From: DASUUI01 sp964577965
Lineage (GTDB): Bacteria > Gemmatimonadota > Gemmatimonadetes > Gemmatimonadales > Gemmatimonadaceae
Direction: 5' to 3'
NCBI GenBank assembly: GCA_964577965.1
Contig: CAZOAT010000043.1
Coordinates: 1-20,236, forward strand
DNA: 20,236 nt
Within the stretch, counting starts at the first letter, position 1. Each line of letters begins with the position of its first letter. The position numbers and the translations under genes were made by a program. This document shows, piece after piece, positions 1 to 6,084 of the stretch. The notes under the pieces are model-generated. The model was not told the origin of the DNA. It did not search any database and saw nothing but the letters and a program-made list of their open reading frames with translations.

Positions 1-132
1 GGCTTCAGCGGCATGGGAGACTACCTGGGGCCGGCGACGTCCATGAGAGCGCTGCGCACGACTGTGCTGCGGCTGGGAGGAACACTGGGCCAGTACAACG
101 GCGGAGCGTTACAGAACGGCAACTGCGTGTGA
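1..132 (+). CDS. 3' end of an unidentified protein (partial)
   Basis: Frame 1 is open from the window edge to a TGA at 130-132 and gives 43 residues ending in NGNCV. Third codon positions are mostly G or C, as expected for coding sequence in this GC-rich DNA. Frame 2 meets a stop early. Frame 3 stays open to just past the same place but reads as an arginine-rich, low-quality peptide. The tail is rich in Gly and Leu with no motif I recognise, and no function is assigned. It is the only gene on the plus strand and converges on sdhB. A perfect hairpin lies 13 nt after its stop, which supports this as a real gene end. Confidence 0.45.
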   Translation, partial: GFSGMGDYLGPATSMRALRTTVLRLGGTLGQYNGGALQNGNCV

Positions 133-145
133 TCTGATCGGGAAC

Positions 146-168
146 GGCGGGACGCACAACGTCCCGCC
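146..168. terminator. Perfect hairpin between convergent gene ends
   Basis: A 9-bp perfect stem (146-154 pairs with 160-168, GGCGGGACG/CGTCCCGCC) encloses a 5-nt loop, CACAA. It lies between the stop of the left-edge plus-strand gene (132) and the stop of sdhB (207), so it could end transcripts from both sides. Neither side has a T-tract, so it is not a canonical intrinsic terminator. In GC-rich genomes such U-less hairpins are common at gene ends. Confidence 0.55.
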
Positions 169-206
169 TCCTGATCCTCATACCGCGGACGCGCCGGTTC
201 GCGCGG

Positions 207-986
207 CTATCGGACTCCCTGTAGCGACGCGCGCAGATAATCGCGGTTCATCCGCGTGATCGTATCGATGCTGATCGACTTAGGGCAGGCGTCCATGCAT
301 TCCCCGTGAAGCGTGCATCCGCCGAATTCCTCCTCGTCCATCTGCTCCACCATCCGCAACGCGCGCGTGTGGCGCTCGGGCTGCCCCTGCGGCAATAGGC
401 CGAGATGAGTGATCTTCGCGGCCGTGAACAGCGAGGCGGAGGCATTGGGGCAGGCCGCCACACATGCACCGCACCCGATGCACGCGGCAGCATCCATCGA
501 GCTCTCCGCGCTCGGCTTGGGTACCGGGATGGCGTTGCCGTCCGGGACGCCTCCGGTTGACGCTCCGATGAAGCCGCCGGCCTCGATGATTCTGTCCAGA
601 GCGCTGCGATCCACCACGAGATCCTTCACGACCGGAAACGCCCGCGCGCGCCACGGCTCGATCCAGATCTCGTCGCCGTCGCTGAAGCTGCGCATGTGCA
701 GCTGGCACGTGGCGGTTGCCCGTGACGGGCCATGGGCGATTCCGTTGATCATCACGCCGCACGAGCCGCAGATCCCCTCCCTGCAGTCATGATCGAAGGC
801 GACAGGCAGCTCGCCCTTCGAGATCAGTCGCTCATTGAGCACGTCCAGCATCTCGAGAAACGACATCTCGGGACTGATGTCTGGTGCGTCGTACGCAACG
901 AAGCCACCCTTCGAGGACGCTGACTGCTGGCGCCAGACATGAAGAGTCAGGCGCATCGCACCGCCGGACCTGTGCGCTTCGCTCAT
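207..986 (-). CDS. sdhB: Succinate dehydrogenase/fumarate reductase iron-sulfur subunit
   Basis: SdhB passes electrons from the FAD of SdhA through three Fe-S clusters to the membrane subunit SdhC. The 259-residue protein has all the ligands: 2Fe-2S cysteines C68, C73, C76 and C94 (CREGICGSC), 4Fe-4S motif CIGCGACVAACP (C169-C179), and the third-cluster motif C224-x5-C230-x3-C234-P. I chose the ATG at 986 because it overlaps the sdhA stop as ATGA and has AGAGAAG about 7 nt upstream. An ATG at 956 (MRLTLHVW) is the main alternative, and a start at 1076 would overlap sdhA by 94 nt. The length suits the B-type SdhB found with a single cytochrome b subunit. It is the last gene of the sdhCAB cluster, ending 39 nt before a hairpin. 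Confidence 0.96.
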   Translation of the reverse strand: MSEAHRSGGAMRLTLHVWRQQSASSKGGFVAYDAPDISPEMSFLEMLDVLNERLISKGELPVAFDHDCREGICGSCGVMINGIAHGPSRATATCQLHMRSFSDGDEIWIEPWRARAFPVVKDLVVDRSALDRIIEAGGFIGASTGGVPDGNAIPVPKPSAESSMDAAACIGCGACVAACPNASASLFTAAKITHLGLLPQGQPERHTRALRMVEQMDEEEFGGCTLHGECMDACPKSISIDTITRMNRDYLRASLQGVR

Positions 987-2896
987 TTGTAGCTTCTCTG
1001 CGCCAGCTTCACGCTCTCGAACTCCAGCACTTCCCGGTGCAGTCGCGGCTGTCCGATGTCCCCTGTGTGCTCCCACGCAGCGACGTAGGAGAACTCGTCA
1101 TCACGGCGCAACGCTTCCCCGTCCGCTGTCTGATACTCCTCGCGAAAGTGTCCGCCGCACGACTCCTCGCGATGGAGCGCGTCCACCACCATCAGCTCGG
1201 CGAGCTCCAGGAAGTCGGCGATGCGGCCCGCCTTCTCCAGCGCCTGGTTGAACTCCGCATCGCTGCCGGTGACGTTCACGTCGCGCCAGAACTCCTCGCG
1301 GATGCGCGGTATCTCCCCGAGCGCGCGCCTGAGCCCGTCGGCGTTTCGGGCCATGCCGCAGTGGTCCCACATCACCCGCCCAAGCTCCCGGTGGAATGAA
1401 TCGACCGTCCGACCACCGTTCACCGAAAGCAGCCGTTGAACTCCCTTCTCGACCTCGTCCTGGGCCGCGCGCGCCGCTGGCGATGCCGCGTCGAGCTTCG
1501 GCAGACGCGACCCGGCTATGTAGTCGCCGATGGTGTACGGCAAGACAAAGTATCCGTCGCCGAGCCCCTGCATCAGCGCGCTCGCACCGAGCCGGTTGGC
1601 TCCGTGATCGGAGAAGTTCGCCTCGCCAATGACGAACAGTCCCGGGATCGTGCTCATCAGGTTGTAGTCCACCCACAGTCCGCCCATCGTGTAGTGCACC
1701 GCCGGGTAGATGCGCATCGGCAATCGATAGGGGTTCTCCGCGGTGATCCGTTCGTACATCTCGAAGAGGTTGCCGTACCGCTCGCGGATCACGGGCTCAC
1801 CAAGCCGCCTTATCGCGTCCTCGAAATCCAGGTACACGCCCAGCCCGGTCTCCCCCACCCCGCGGCCGTCGTCGCATGCTTCCTTGGCCGCACGTGAGGC
1901 GATGTCACGCGGCGCGAGGTTGCCGTAGCTGGGATACTTCCGCTCCAGGTAGTAGTCCCGCTCGTCCTCGGGAATCTCGCGCGCGGGACGTCTGTCACCA
2001 CGTGCCTTCGGAACCCACACGCGCCCATCGTTACGCAGCGATTCGCTCATCAGCGTGAGCTTCGACTGGTACTCGCCGCTGACCGGAATGCACGTCGGGT
2101 GAATCTGCGTGAAGCACGGATTGCCGAACAACGCGCCCCGCTTGTAAGCGCGCCATATCGCCGTCGTGTTGGCCTGCCTGGCGTTGGTGGAGAGATAGAA
2201 GACGTTGCCGTAGCCGCCGGTCCCGAGCACTACGGCGTCGCCCAGATGCGTCTCCACTTCGCCCGTCACGAGATCGCGCGTCACTATTCCGCGCGCTGCG
2301 CCATCGATCACGACGAGATCGAGCATCTCGGTGCGCGGATACATCGTGACGTTGCCTCGCGCGATCTCCTTGCACAGCGCCTGGTACGCGCCGAGCAGGA
2401 GCTGCTGCCCGGTCTGGCCGCGCGCATAGAACGTTCGCGAGACCTGCGCCCCACCGAACGACCTGTTGCTCAGCTGGCCGCCGTACTCGCGGGCGAAGGG
2501 TACCCCCTGTGCGACGCACTGGTCGATGATGTTGACGCTGATCTGCGCGAGGCGGTACACGTTCGCCTCGCGGGCTCTGAAGTCGCCGCCCTTGATGGTG
2601 TCGTAAAACAGCCGGTAGACGGAGTCGCCGTCGTTCTGATAGTTCTTGGCCGCGTTGATCCCGCCCTGCGCGGCTATGGAATGCGCGCGACGGGGCGAGT
2701 CCTGAAAGCAGAAGCACTTCACCTTGTAACCGAGCTCGCTCAGCGTCGCCGCCGCGGACGCGCCCGCCAGCCCGGAGCCGACTACGAGCACTGTGTGCTT
2801 CCGCTTGTTCGCGGGATTCACGAGCCGGATCTCGGCCTTGTGCCTGTCCCACTTCTGCTCCAGGGCCCCGGCGGGAATCTTTGCGTTCAGCTCCAC
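983..2896 (-). CDS. sdhA: Succinate dehydrogenase/fumarate reductase flavoprotein subunit
   Basis: SdhA oxidises succinate to fumarate (or the reverse) using covalently bound FAD at the membrane surface. The 637-residue protein has the dinucleotide-binding GSGLAGAS near residues 40-47, H72 in AHSIAAQGGINAAKN as the likely flavin-linked histidine, QIHPTCIPVSGE, the active-site stretch LMSESLRNDGRVWVP, and HYTMGGLWVDYNLMSTIPG followed by GANRLGASAL. Its length and the inserted YLERKYPSYGNLAPRD stretch are typical of the long type-B enzymes that work with a menaquinone-linked diheme SdhC. The start is a GTG at 2896, backed by a GGAG ribosome site 8 nt upstream. The 3' end overlaps sdhB by 4 nt. 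The interval to the upstream sdhC is unusually long and filled with repeats. Confidence 0.97.
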   Translation of the reverse strand: MELNAKIPAGALEQKWDRHKAEIRLVNPANKRKHTVLVVGSGLAGASAAATLSELGYKVKCFCFQDSPRRAHSIAAQGGINAAKNYQNDGDSVYRLFYDTIKGGDFRAREANVYRLAQISVNIIDQCVAQGVPFAREYGGQLSNRSFGGAQVSRTFYARGQTGQQLLLGAYQALCKEIARGNVTMYPRTEMLDLVVIDGAARGIVTRDLVTGEVETHLGDAVVLGTGGYGNVFYLSTNARQANTTAIWRAYKRGALFGNPCFTQIHPTCIPVSGEYQSKLTLMSESLRNDGRVWVPKARGDRRPAREIPEDERDYYLERKYPSYGNLAPRDIASRAAKEACDDGRGVGETGLGVYLDFEDAIRRLGEPVIRERYGNLFEMYERITAENPYRLPMRIYPAVHYTMGGLWVDYNLMSTIPGLFVIGEANFSDHGANRLGASALMQGLGDGYFVLPYTIGDYIAGSRLPKLDAASPAARAAQDEVEKGVQRLLSVNGGRTVDSFHRELGRVMWDHCGMARNADGLRRALGEIPRIREEFWRDVNVTGSDAEFNQALEKAGRIADFLELAELMVVDALHREESCGGHFREEYQTADGEALRRDDEFSYVAAWEHTGDIGQPRLHREVLEFESVKLAQRSYK

Positions 2897-2904
2897 TGCG
2901 TTGG

Positions 2905-2908
2905 CTCC
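2905..2908 (-). promoter_or_regulatory. Ribosome binding site of sdhA
   Basis: On the minus strand GGAG lies 8 nt before the GTG at 2896, which fixes this GTG as the sdhA start. The first 48-bp repeat unit begins only 6 nt further upstream, at 2915, so the repeats run right up to the translation signal without destroying it. Confidence 0.6.
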
Positions 2909-2914
2909 ATGTGG

Positions 2915-3041
2915 TCGGCGGATCGGGGAGGCATTCCGTGCTCGCTGGCAGCTGGCGCGCGGTCGGCGGATCGGAGAGGCATGCCGTGCTCGCTGGCAGC
3001 TGGCGCGGAGTCGGCGGATCGGAGAGGCATGCCGTGCTCGC
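2915..3041 (-). repeat. 48-bp tandem array A (2.6 copies)
   Basis: Copies start at 2915, 2963 and 3011, each with TCGGCGGATCGG, a period of exactly 48. The second half of each unit (GGAGAGGCATGCCGTGCTCGC in the later copies) is identical to the right terminus of the adjacent palindromic element. The rest (about 27 bp) is flanking sequence. The third unit runs directly into the element at 3021. The copy farthest from the element (2915-2962) carries the most changes (GGGGA for GGAGA, ATTCCG for ATGCCG). The array therefore looks like outward duplication of the element end plus its flank. Confidence 0.85.
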
Positions 3042-3168
3042 GAGCTCGGGGCTTATACGCTGCGAGCCCGCGTGCACGCGGCGTCTGCTGATTGCCTCCA
3101 CACTCCGTGCTCGCACGCGGTCTCTTGCTACGCCCCACGCTCGCTGCGCCGGCATACCTCTCCTCCCG
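3021..3168 (-). repeat. Palindromic intergenic element, copy 1 (inverted)
   Basis: This 148-bp copy reads left to right on the minus strand. Its left arm (3112-3168) matches copies 2 and 3 across CGCAGCGAGCGTGGGGCGTA and GCAAGAGACCGCG. Its right arm (3021-3072) matches across CTCGCAGCGTATAAGCCCCG and AGCTCGCGAGCACGGCATG. The terminal inverted repeats are 13/14 identical (3021-3034 against 3150-3163). The central 39 bp (3073-3111) do not match the other copies. No open frame of its own, no transposase and no target duplication were seen, so a MITE-like or ERIC-like non-autonomous repeat is the best description. Confidence 0.8.
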
Positions 3169-3304
3169 CCTCCTGCTGCCCCGGTTGTCGCCGTCGACGA
3201 ACACTGGGCTCACGATCTCACCCTCTCCGCGTTTGTCGGCGGGGTGGCGGGCATGCGTATCTGAACCTCGTGCGCTCTGGTAGCACGCAACGACTCGCGG
3301 AAGG

Positions 3305-3453
3305 CGGGAGGGAGGCTATGCCGGCGCAGCGAGCGTGCGGCGTAGCAAGAGACCGCGCGCGAAACCCGACTGTTCGCTCCCGCTCCGGCATTCCTGAGCG
3401 CGCGGGCTTGCAGCGTATAAGCCGCTAGCTCGCGAGCACGGCATAGCCTCCCG
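3305..3453 (+). repeat. Palindromic intergenic element, copy 2
   Basis: This 149-bp copy lies opposite in orientation to copy 1, with 136 bp between them, so the pair forms a large inverted repeat within one operon gap. The left arm is 3305-3361, the variable centre 3362-3399 and the right arm 3400-3453. The terminal repeats GGGAGGCTATGCCG (3310-3323) and CGGCATAGCCTCCC (3439-3452) are perfect over 14 bp. Both ends carry CTAT/ATAG where the other copies read CAT/ATG at this place, so the two ends have changed together. This hints at pairing, gene conversion or recent end-copying. Confidence 0.8.
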
Positions 3454-3680
3454 AACCGCCGGCTCGAGATGCTCGGGGTCGCGCGAGCACGGCATAGCCT
3501 CCCGAACCGCCGGCTCGAGATGCTCNNNNNNNNNNNNNNNNNNNNNNNNNNNNNNNNNNNNNNNNNNNNNNNNNNNNNNNNNNNNNNNNNNNNNNNNNNN
3601 NNNNNNNNNNNNNNNNNNNNNNNNNGCTCGGGGTCGCGCGAGCACGGCATAGCCTCCCGAACCGCCGGCTCGAGATGCTC
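3432..3680 (+). repeat. 51-bp tandem array B, interrupted by assembly gap
   Basis: Units begin at 3432, 3483 and, after the gap, 3638, each starting GCGAGCACGGCATAGCCTCC. The period measured before the gap is 51. The visible units look identical. About 22 bp of each unit are the right terminus of element copy 2 (to 3453) and about 29 bp are its flank (AACCGCCGGCTCGAGATGCT then CGGGGTCGC). The last unit ends at 3680, inside the sdhC stop codon (3679-3681), so sdhC ends exactly where the array ends. The real copy number is hidden by the gap. Confidence 0.85.
3526..3625. other. Assembly gap of 100 N
   Basis: There are exactly 100 N, the usual placeholder for a gap of unknown size. Both edges lie in the same place of the 51-bp unit: GCTC ends the left side and GCTC begins the right side. 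The gap is therefore most likely collapsed or unresolved tandem copies rather than unrelated missing sequence. Confidence 0.97.
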
Positions 3681-4338
3681 ACCGCACCAGCCCGGCAACG
3701 ATCGCGACAGGCACTGCCGTGAAGGCGGCCCACACTCCCAGCGCGATTACCCACGCGATTCTGCGCTTCAGAGGCATCGGGGACGGTCGTGACAAGCCGA
3801 GGGATTTGGCGGAGGACCACACACCGTGGAACAGATGAAGACCGAGTGCGGCCATGACCGCGATGTAGAACGCCGCAACCCACCAGATCCGGAAGCTCGC
3901 GATCACGTTACGGTATACGTCTTCCTTCGTGAAAACGTTCGCCGGGTCGATTGTACCGGTCGTTAGATGCAGTACGTGCAGGACGATAAAAATCAGGAGC
4001 AGGAGGCCGCCCCAGCGCATCGACCGCGAGCCCCATGTGGACGTCTGCGGTTCGCGCTGCGCGTAGCCGACGGGGCGGGCCGTTCTCGCCTGCAGTGTGA
4101 GCTGCCAGGCGGCGATCACGTGCAGCACGACTGCGGCGATGAGGATCGCGCGGATGCCCCACAGCAGAGCGAGGTTGCCCTTGAGAGTGGCCGCGTACTG
4201 GTTGATCGCCTCCGGCCCGACAAACACCAGCAGGTTCCCCGCCGAGTGCGCGATCACATAACCGATTCCAACGGCGCCGGTGACGGCCATCACGGCCTTC
4301 TTCCCGACGCTGGACCGCCAGAAGCGGAACACGCTCAC
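3679..4338 (-). CDS. sdhC: Succinate dehydrogenase cytochrome b subunit (type B, b558)
   Basis: SdhC anchors SdhAB in the membrane, carries heme b and passes electrons to quinone. The 219-residue protein has five hydrophobic segments (about 15-40, 56-82, 108-128, 151-173 and 193-217), the layout of the single-subunit cytochrome b558 family rather than the split SdhC/SdhD form. H31 (IAHSAGN), H73 (VLHVIAAW), H121/H124 (LHVLHLTTG) and H168/H171 (GLHLFHGVW) are candidate heme ligands for the usual diheme arrangement. Menaquinone use is inferred from the family. The start is GTG at 4338, overlapping the stop of the preceding small ORF as GTGA. The stop codon merges into the 51-bp repeat array. 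Confidence 0.95.
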   Translation of the reverse strand: MSVFRFWRSSVGKKAVMAVTGAVGIGYVIAHSAGNLLVFVGPEAINQYAATLKGNLALLWGIRAILIAAVVLHVIAAWQLTLQARTARPVGYAQREPQTSTWGSRSMRWGGLLLLIFIVLHVLHLTTGTIDPANVFTKEDVYRNVIASFRIWWVAAFYIAVMAALGLHLFHGVWSSAKSLGLSRPSPMPLKRRIAWVIALGVWAAFTAVPVAIVAGLVR

Positions 4339-4517
4339 TCAGCGTGTCGCCCCGGCTTCCTTCCGCCGGTTCTTGCCGCGACGGCGGTGGGGGACGTAGT
4401 CGACAGCGGGGCCATGAAGGCAGAACCCGGAGTATCCACTGTCAGGGTGTAGGCGCCGGTAGCGAATTGCAGCGACGTCATCGTGATCTCCACGGCCTTA
4501 CTCGCGGCGGTCGTCAT
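4335..4517 (-). CDS. Unknown 60-residue ORF between mdh and sdhC
   Basis: This ORF starts at an ATG that overlaps the mdh stop (ATGA, 4517-4514) and ends in a TGA that overlaps the sdhC GTG (4338-4335). It therefore fills the gap with 4-nt couplings on both sides. The product is 60 residues, rich in Thr, Ala and Ser (MTTAASKAVEITMTSLQFAT at the start), with a basic end (ARTGGRKPGRHAE). It has no transmembrane segment, signal peptide or cysteine. I do not recognise the family. No clear Shine-Dalgarno site precedes it, so translation would depend on coupling to mdh. It may be a real small protein, or simply a spacer that keeps ribosomes moving from mdh to sdhC. Confidence 0.5.
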   Translation of the reverse strand: MTTAASKAVEITMTSLQFATGAYTLTVDTPGSAFMAPLSTTSPTAVAARTGGRKPGRHAE

Positions 4518-5464
4518 CGAGTCGTTGTCGGTGACTCAAGGTTCACCGCTCGCATTGGCTCCCGCACTGCTCCTGCACTCTTCTCCAGCGCGGCCCGCTC
4601 ATCGGATGTGAGCTCCACCTCGAGGATCTGTTCGAGCCCGCGCCGCCCGAGCTTGCACGGTACGCCGAGGAACAGCCCTGAAAGACCGTACTCGCCCTCC
4701 AGCCACGCTGCGCACGGGAGCACCCGCTTCTGGTCCAGCACTATCGACTCCACCATCTGCACCGATGCGGCAGAGGGAGCGTAGTAGGCTGAGCCGGTCT
4801 TCAGGTGCTTCACGATCTCCGCCCCGCCATTCCTCGTACGGTCCACGATGGCGTCGAGTGCCGCCTTGTCGAGGAGTTGGCTGACGGGGATACCGCTCAC
4901 GGTCGTGTAGGAGACGAGCGGCACCATCGTGTCACCATGCCCGCCAAGTACCATGGCCTGTATGTCGCGCACGGAGACGTCCAGCGCCTCCGCCAGGAAT
5001 GCGCGGTACCGCGCCGTGTCCAGGACTCCAGCCATGCCGAGCACCCGCTCGCGGGGAAATCCGGTGACTTCCTTAGCCACCCAGGACATCACGTCCAGCG
5101 GATTCGAGACGATTATGAGAATGGCGTCGGGGGAGGTGCCCCTGATGTTCTGCGCAACGTCCTTGACGATCCCTGCATTGGTGTTGAGCAGATCGTCGCG
5201 CGACATCCCCGGCTTGCGCGCTATGCCGGCGGTGATGACGACGATCTCCGATCCGGCAGTCTCGTCATAACCGTTGGTACCGACGATGCGAGAATCGAAC
5301 AGCTCGATCGGTGCGGACTGCCACTGGTCGAGACCCTTACCCTGAGGCACGCCTTCCACGACGTCCACCATGACGACTGTGCGCGCGAGCTCTTTCTCAG
5401 CTATGCGCTGCGCAGCCGTCGCGCCCACGTTCCCGGCACCGACTACAGTGATCTTGTTGACCAT
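4514..5464 (-). CDS. mdh: Malate dehydrogenase (LDH-like type)
   Basis: This enzyme oxidises malate to oxaloacetate with NAD in the TCA cycle, in the cytoplasm. The 316-residue protein has the Rossmann motif GAGNVGA (9-15), D34 at the end of the second strand (NAD preference), the substrate-binding arginines R83 and R89 in GIARKPGMSRDDLL, N121 (VSNPLDV), R152 in DTARYR, and catalytic H176 in LGGHGDTMVP. R83 at the specificity position points to malate rather than lactate. The ATG at 5464 has AGAGG about 5 nt upstream. It heads a unit with the small ORF and sdhCAB, so successive TCA-cycle enzymes are expressed together. Confidence 0.96.
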   Translation of the reverse strand: MVNKITVVGAGNVGATAAQRIAEKELARTVVMVDVVEGVPQGKGLDQWQSAPIELFDSRIVGTNGYDETAGSEIVVITAGIARKPGMSRDDLLNTNAGIVKDVAQNIRGTSPDAILIIVSNPLDVMSWVAKEVTGFPRERVLGMAGVLDTARYRAFLAEALDVSVRDIQAMVLGGHGDTMVPLVSYTTVSGIPVSQLLDKAALDAIVDRTRNGGAEIVKHLKTGSAYYAPSAASVQMVESIVLDQKRVLPCAAWLEGEYGLSGLFLGVPCKLGRRGLEQILEVELTSDERAALEKSAGAVREPMRAVNLESPTTTR

Positions 5465-5498
5465 CGGCCTCTGGTTGAGCGTGAAGACCGAAAGCTAA

Positions 5499-6056
5499 TC
5501 AGCCGGGGAACTCGGGTCGCGACATGATCCGGCGTATCTGGCCAAGGTGACGCTCGGCGTGCAGCGCCTGCAGCTCGAACGCGTCGCCCAGGTTGAGCCA
5601 AATGAGCCGCGAAGCCGGGGAGCGCGTACGCGCCCGGCGCAGATCGACTTCATCAGCGCGATCGAGCCCCGCCGATAGCTCGCCCAGGGTCCGCGTGAAA
5701 CTCTCCAGCGGGCGGTCGCGCACGACCGGCCCGGGTCGCCATCCCCGCGGCGATTTCATTTTGCGCGGGTTGACCATCGCGTGCGCCAGCAAGCGGCCGG
5801 CGAGACTCGGACGCCACTCCGTGTCGGCGGAGCGCCGCATCGGTGGATCATGGTCGAGGCGCGCATGTATCTCGCGCAGGTACTGCTCGTTCACGACAGT
5901 CAGGTGCTCCAGCACCTGCGCCACGCTCCAGCCGCCGTCCGGCGGTGCCCAGGCCAGCTGCGGACCGGAAAGACGACCCACCAGCCGCACCACGTCCACC
6001 TGCAACTGAGCGTACCGCGAGCGGGAGGATTCGATGAGATCACGCTGGGTAGTCAC
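5499..6056 (-). CDS. DinB-fold (four-helix, metal-binding) protein
   Basis: The 185-residue protein has the DinB/YfiT-like pattern GGWSVAQVLEHL with H51, and a C-terminal HAERHLGQI with H166 and H170. These give the usual three-histidine metal site of the four-helix bundle. Family members include thiol-dependent S-transferases (bacillithiol or mycothiol) and proteins of unknown role, and the substrate here cannot be read from sequence. I chose the GTG at 6056, which has AGGA about 6-9 nt upstream and lies 28 nt after the moaA stop. The longer frame to 6164 would overlap moaA by 80 nt and adds an arginine/cysteine-rich segment that looks out of frame. It ends 34 nt before mdh. Confidence 0.85.
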   Translation of the reverse strand: MTTQRDLIESSRSRYAQLQVDVVRLVGRLSGPQLAWAPPDGGWSVAQVLEHLTVVNEQYLREIHARLDHDPPMRRSADTEWRPSLAGRLLAHAMVNPRKMKSPRGWRPGPVVRDRPLESFTRTLGELSAGLDRADEVDLRRARTRSPASRLIWLNLGDAFELQALHAERHLGQIRRIMSRPEFPG

Positions 6057-6084
6057 GCTGTCCTGTCGCCGCCCTGCCCTGCGA

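Larger units (their letters stand above)
2897..3678. other. Repeat-filled sdhC-sdhA interval
   Basis: No believable gene lies here. Open frames on both strands are low-complexity, made of repeated 16- or 17-residue blocks, and follow the repeats. In order the interval holds a 48-bp tandem array (2915-3041), an inverted copy of a palindromic element (3021-3168), about 136 bp of unassigned sequence (3169-3304), a direct copy of the element (3305-3453), and a 51-bp tandem array (3432-3680) broken by a 100-N gap. The true length is unknown because of the gap. Nothing recognisable as a promoter was seen in the unassigned part. Confidence 0.75.

Noticed and set aside
987..1076. Longer SdhB N-terminus starting at 1076
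   Set aside because: The extra 30 residues overlap the conserved end of sdhA and read as out-of-frame Arg/Ala-rich sequence. The ATG at 986 is coupled to the sdhA stop and has a ribosome site.
2887..3213. Minus-strand open frame with 16-residue repeats (REHGMPLRSADSAPAAS...)
   Set aside because: The repeats are simply the 48-bp array (16 codons) read through. The frame crosses the element and has no ribosome site or known domain. Opposite-strand frames are open as well, as expected in GC-rich repeats.
3021..3453. Insertion sequence with inverted ends enclosing a transposase
   Set aside because: Copies 1 and 2 in inverted orientation could look like terminal repeats, but only 136 bp lie between them and encode no recognisable protein.
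2915..3680. CRISPR array
   Set aside because: The units are directly tandem, with no unique spacers of constant length between identical repeats, and no cas gene is near.
3210..3883. Open frames with 17-residue repeats around the N gap
   Set aside because: The 51-bp period keeps frame in every register, so open frames follow automatically. They run across the N run and overlap sdhC.
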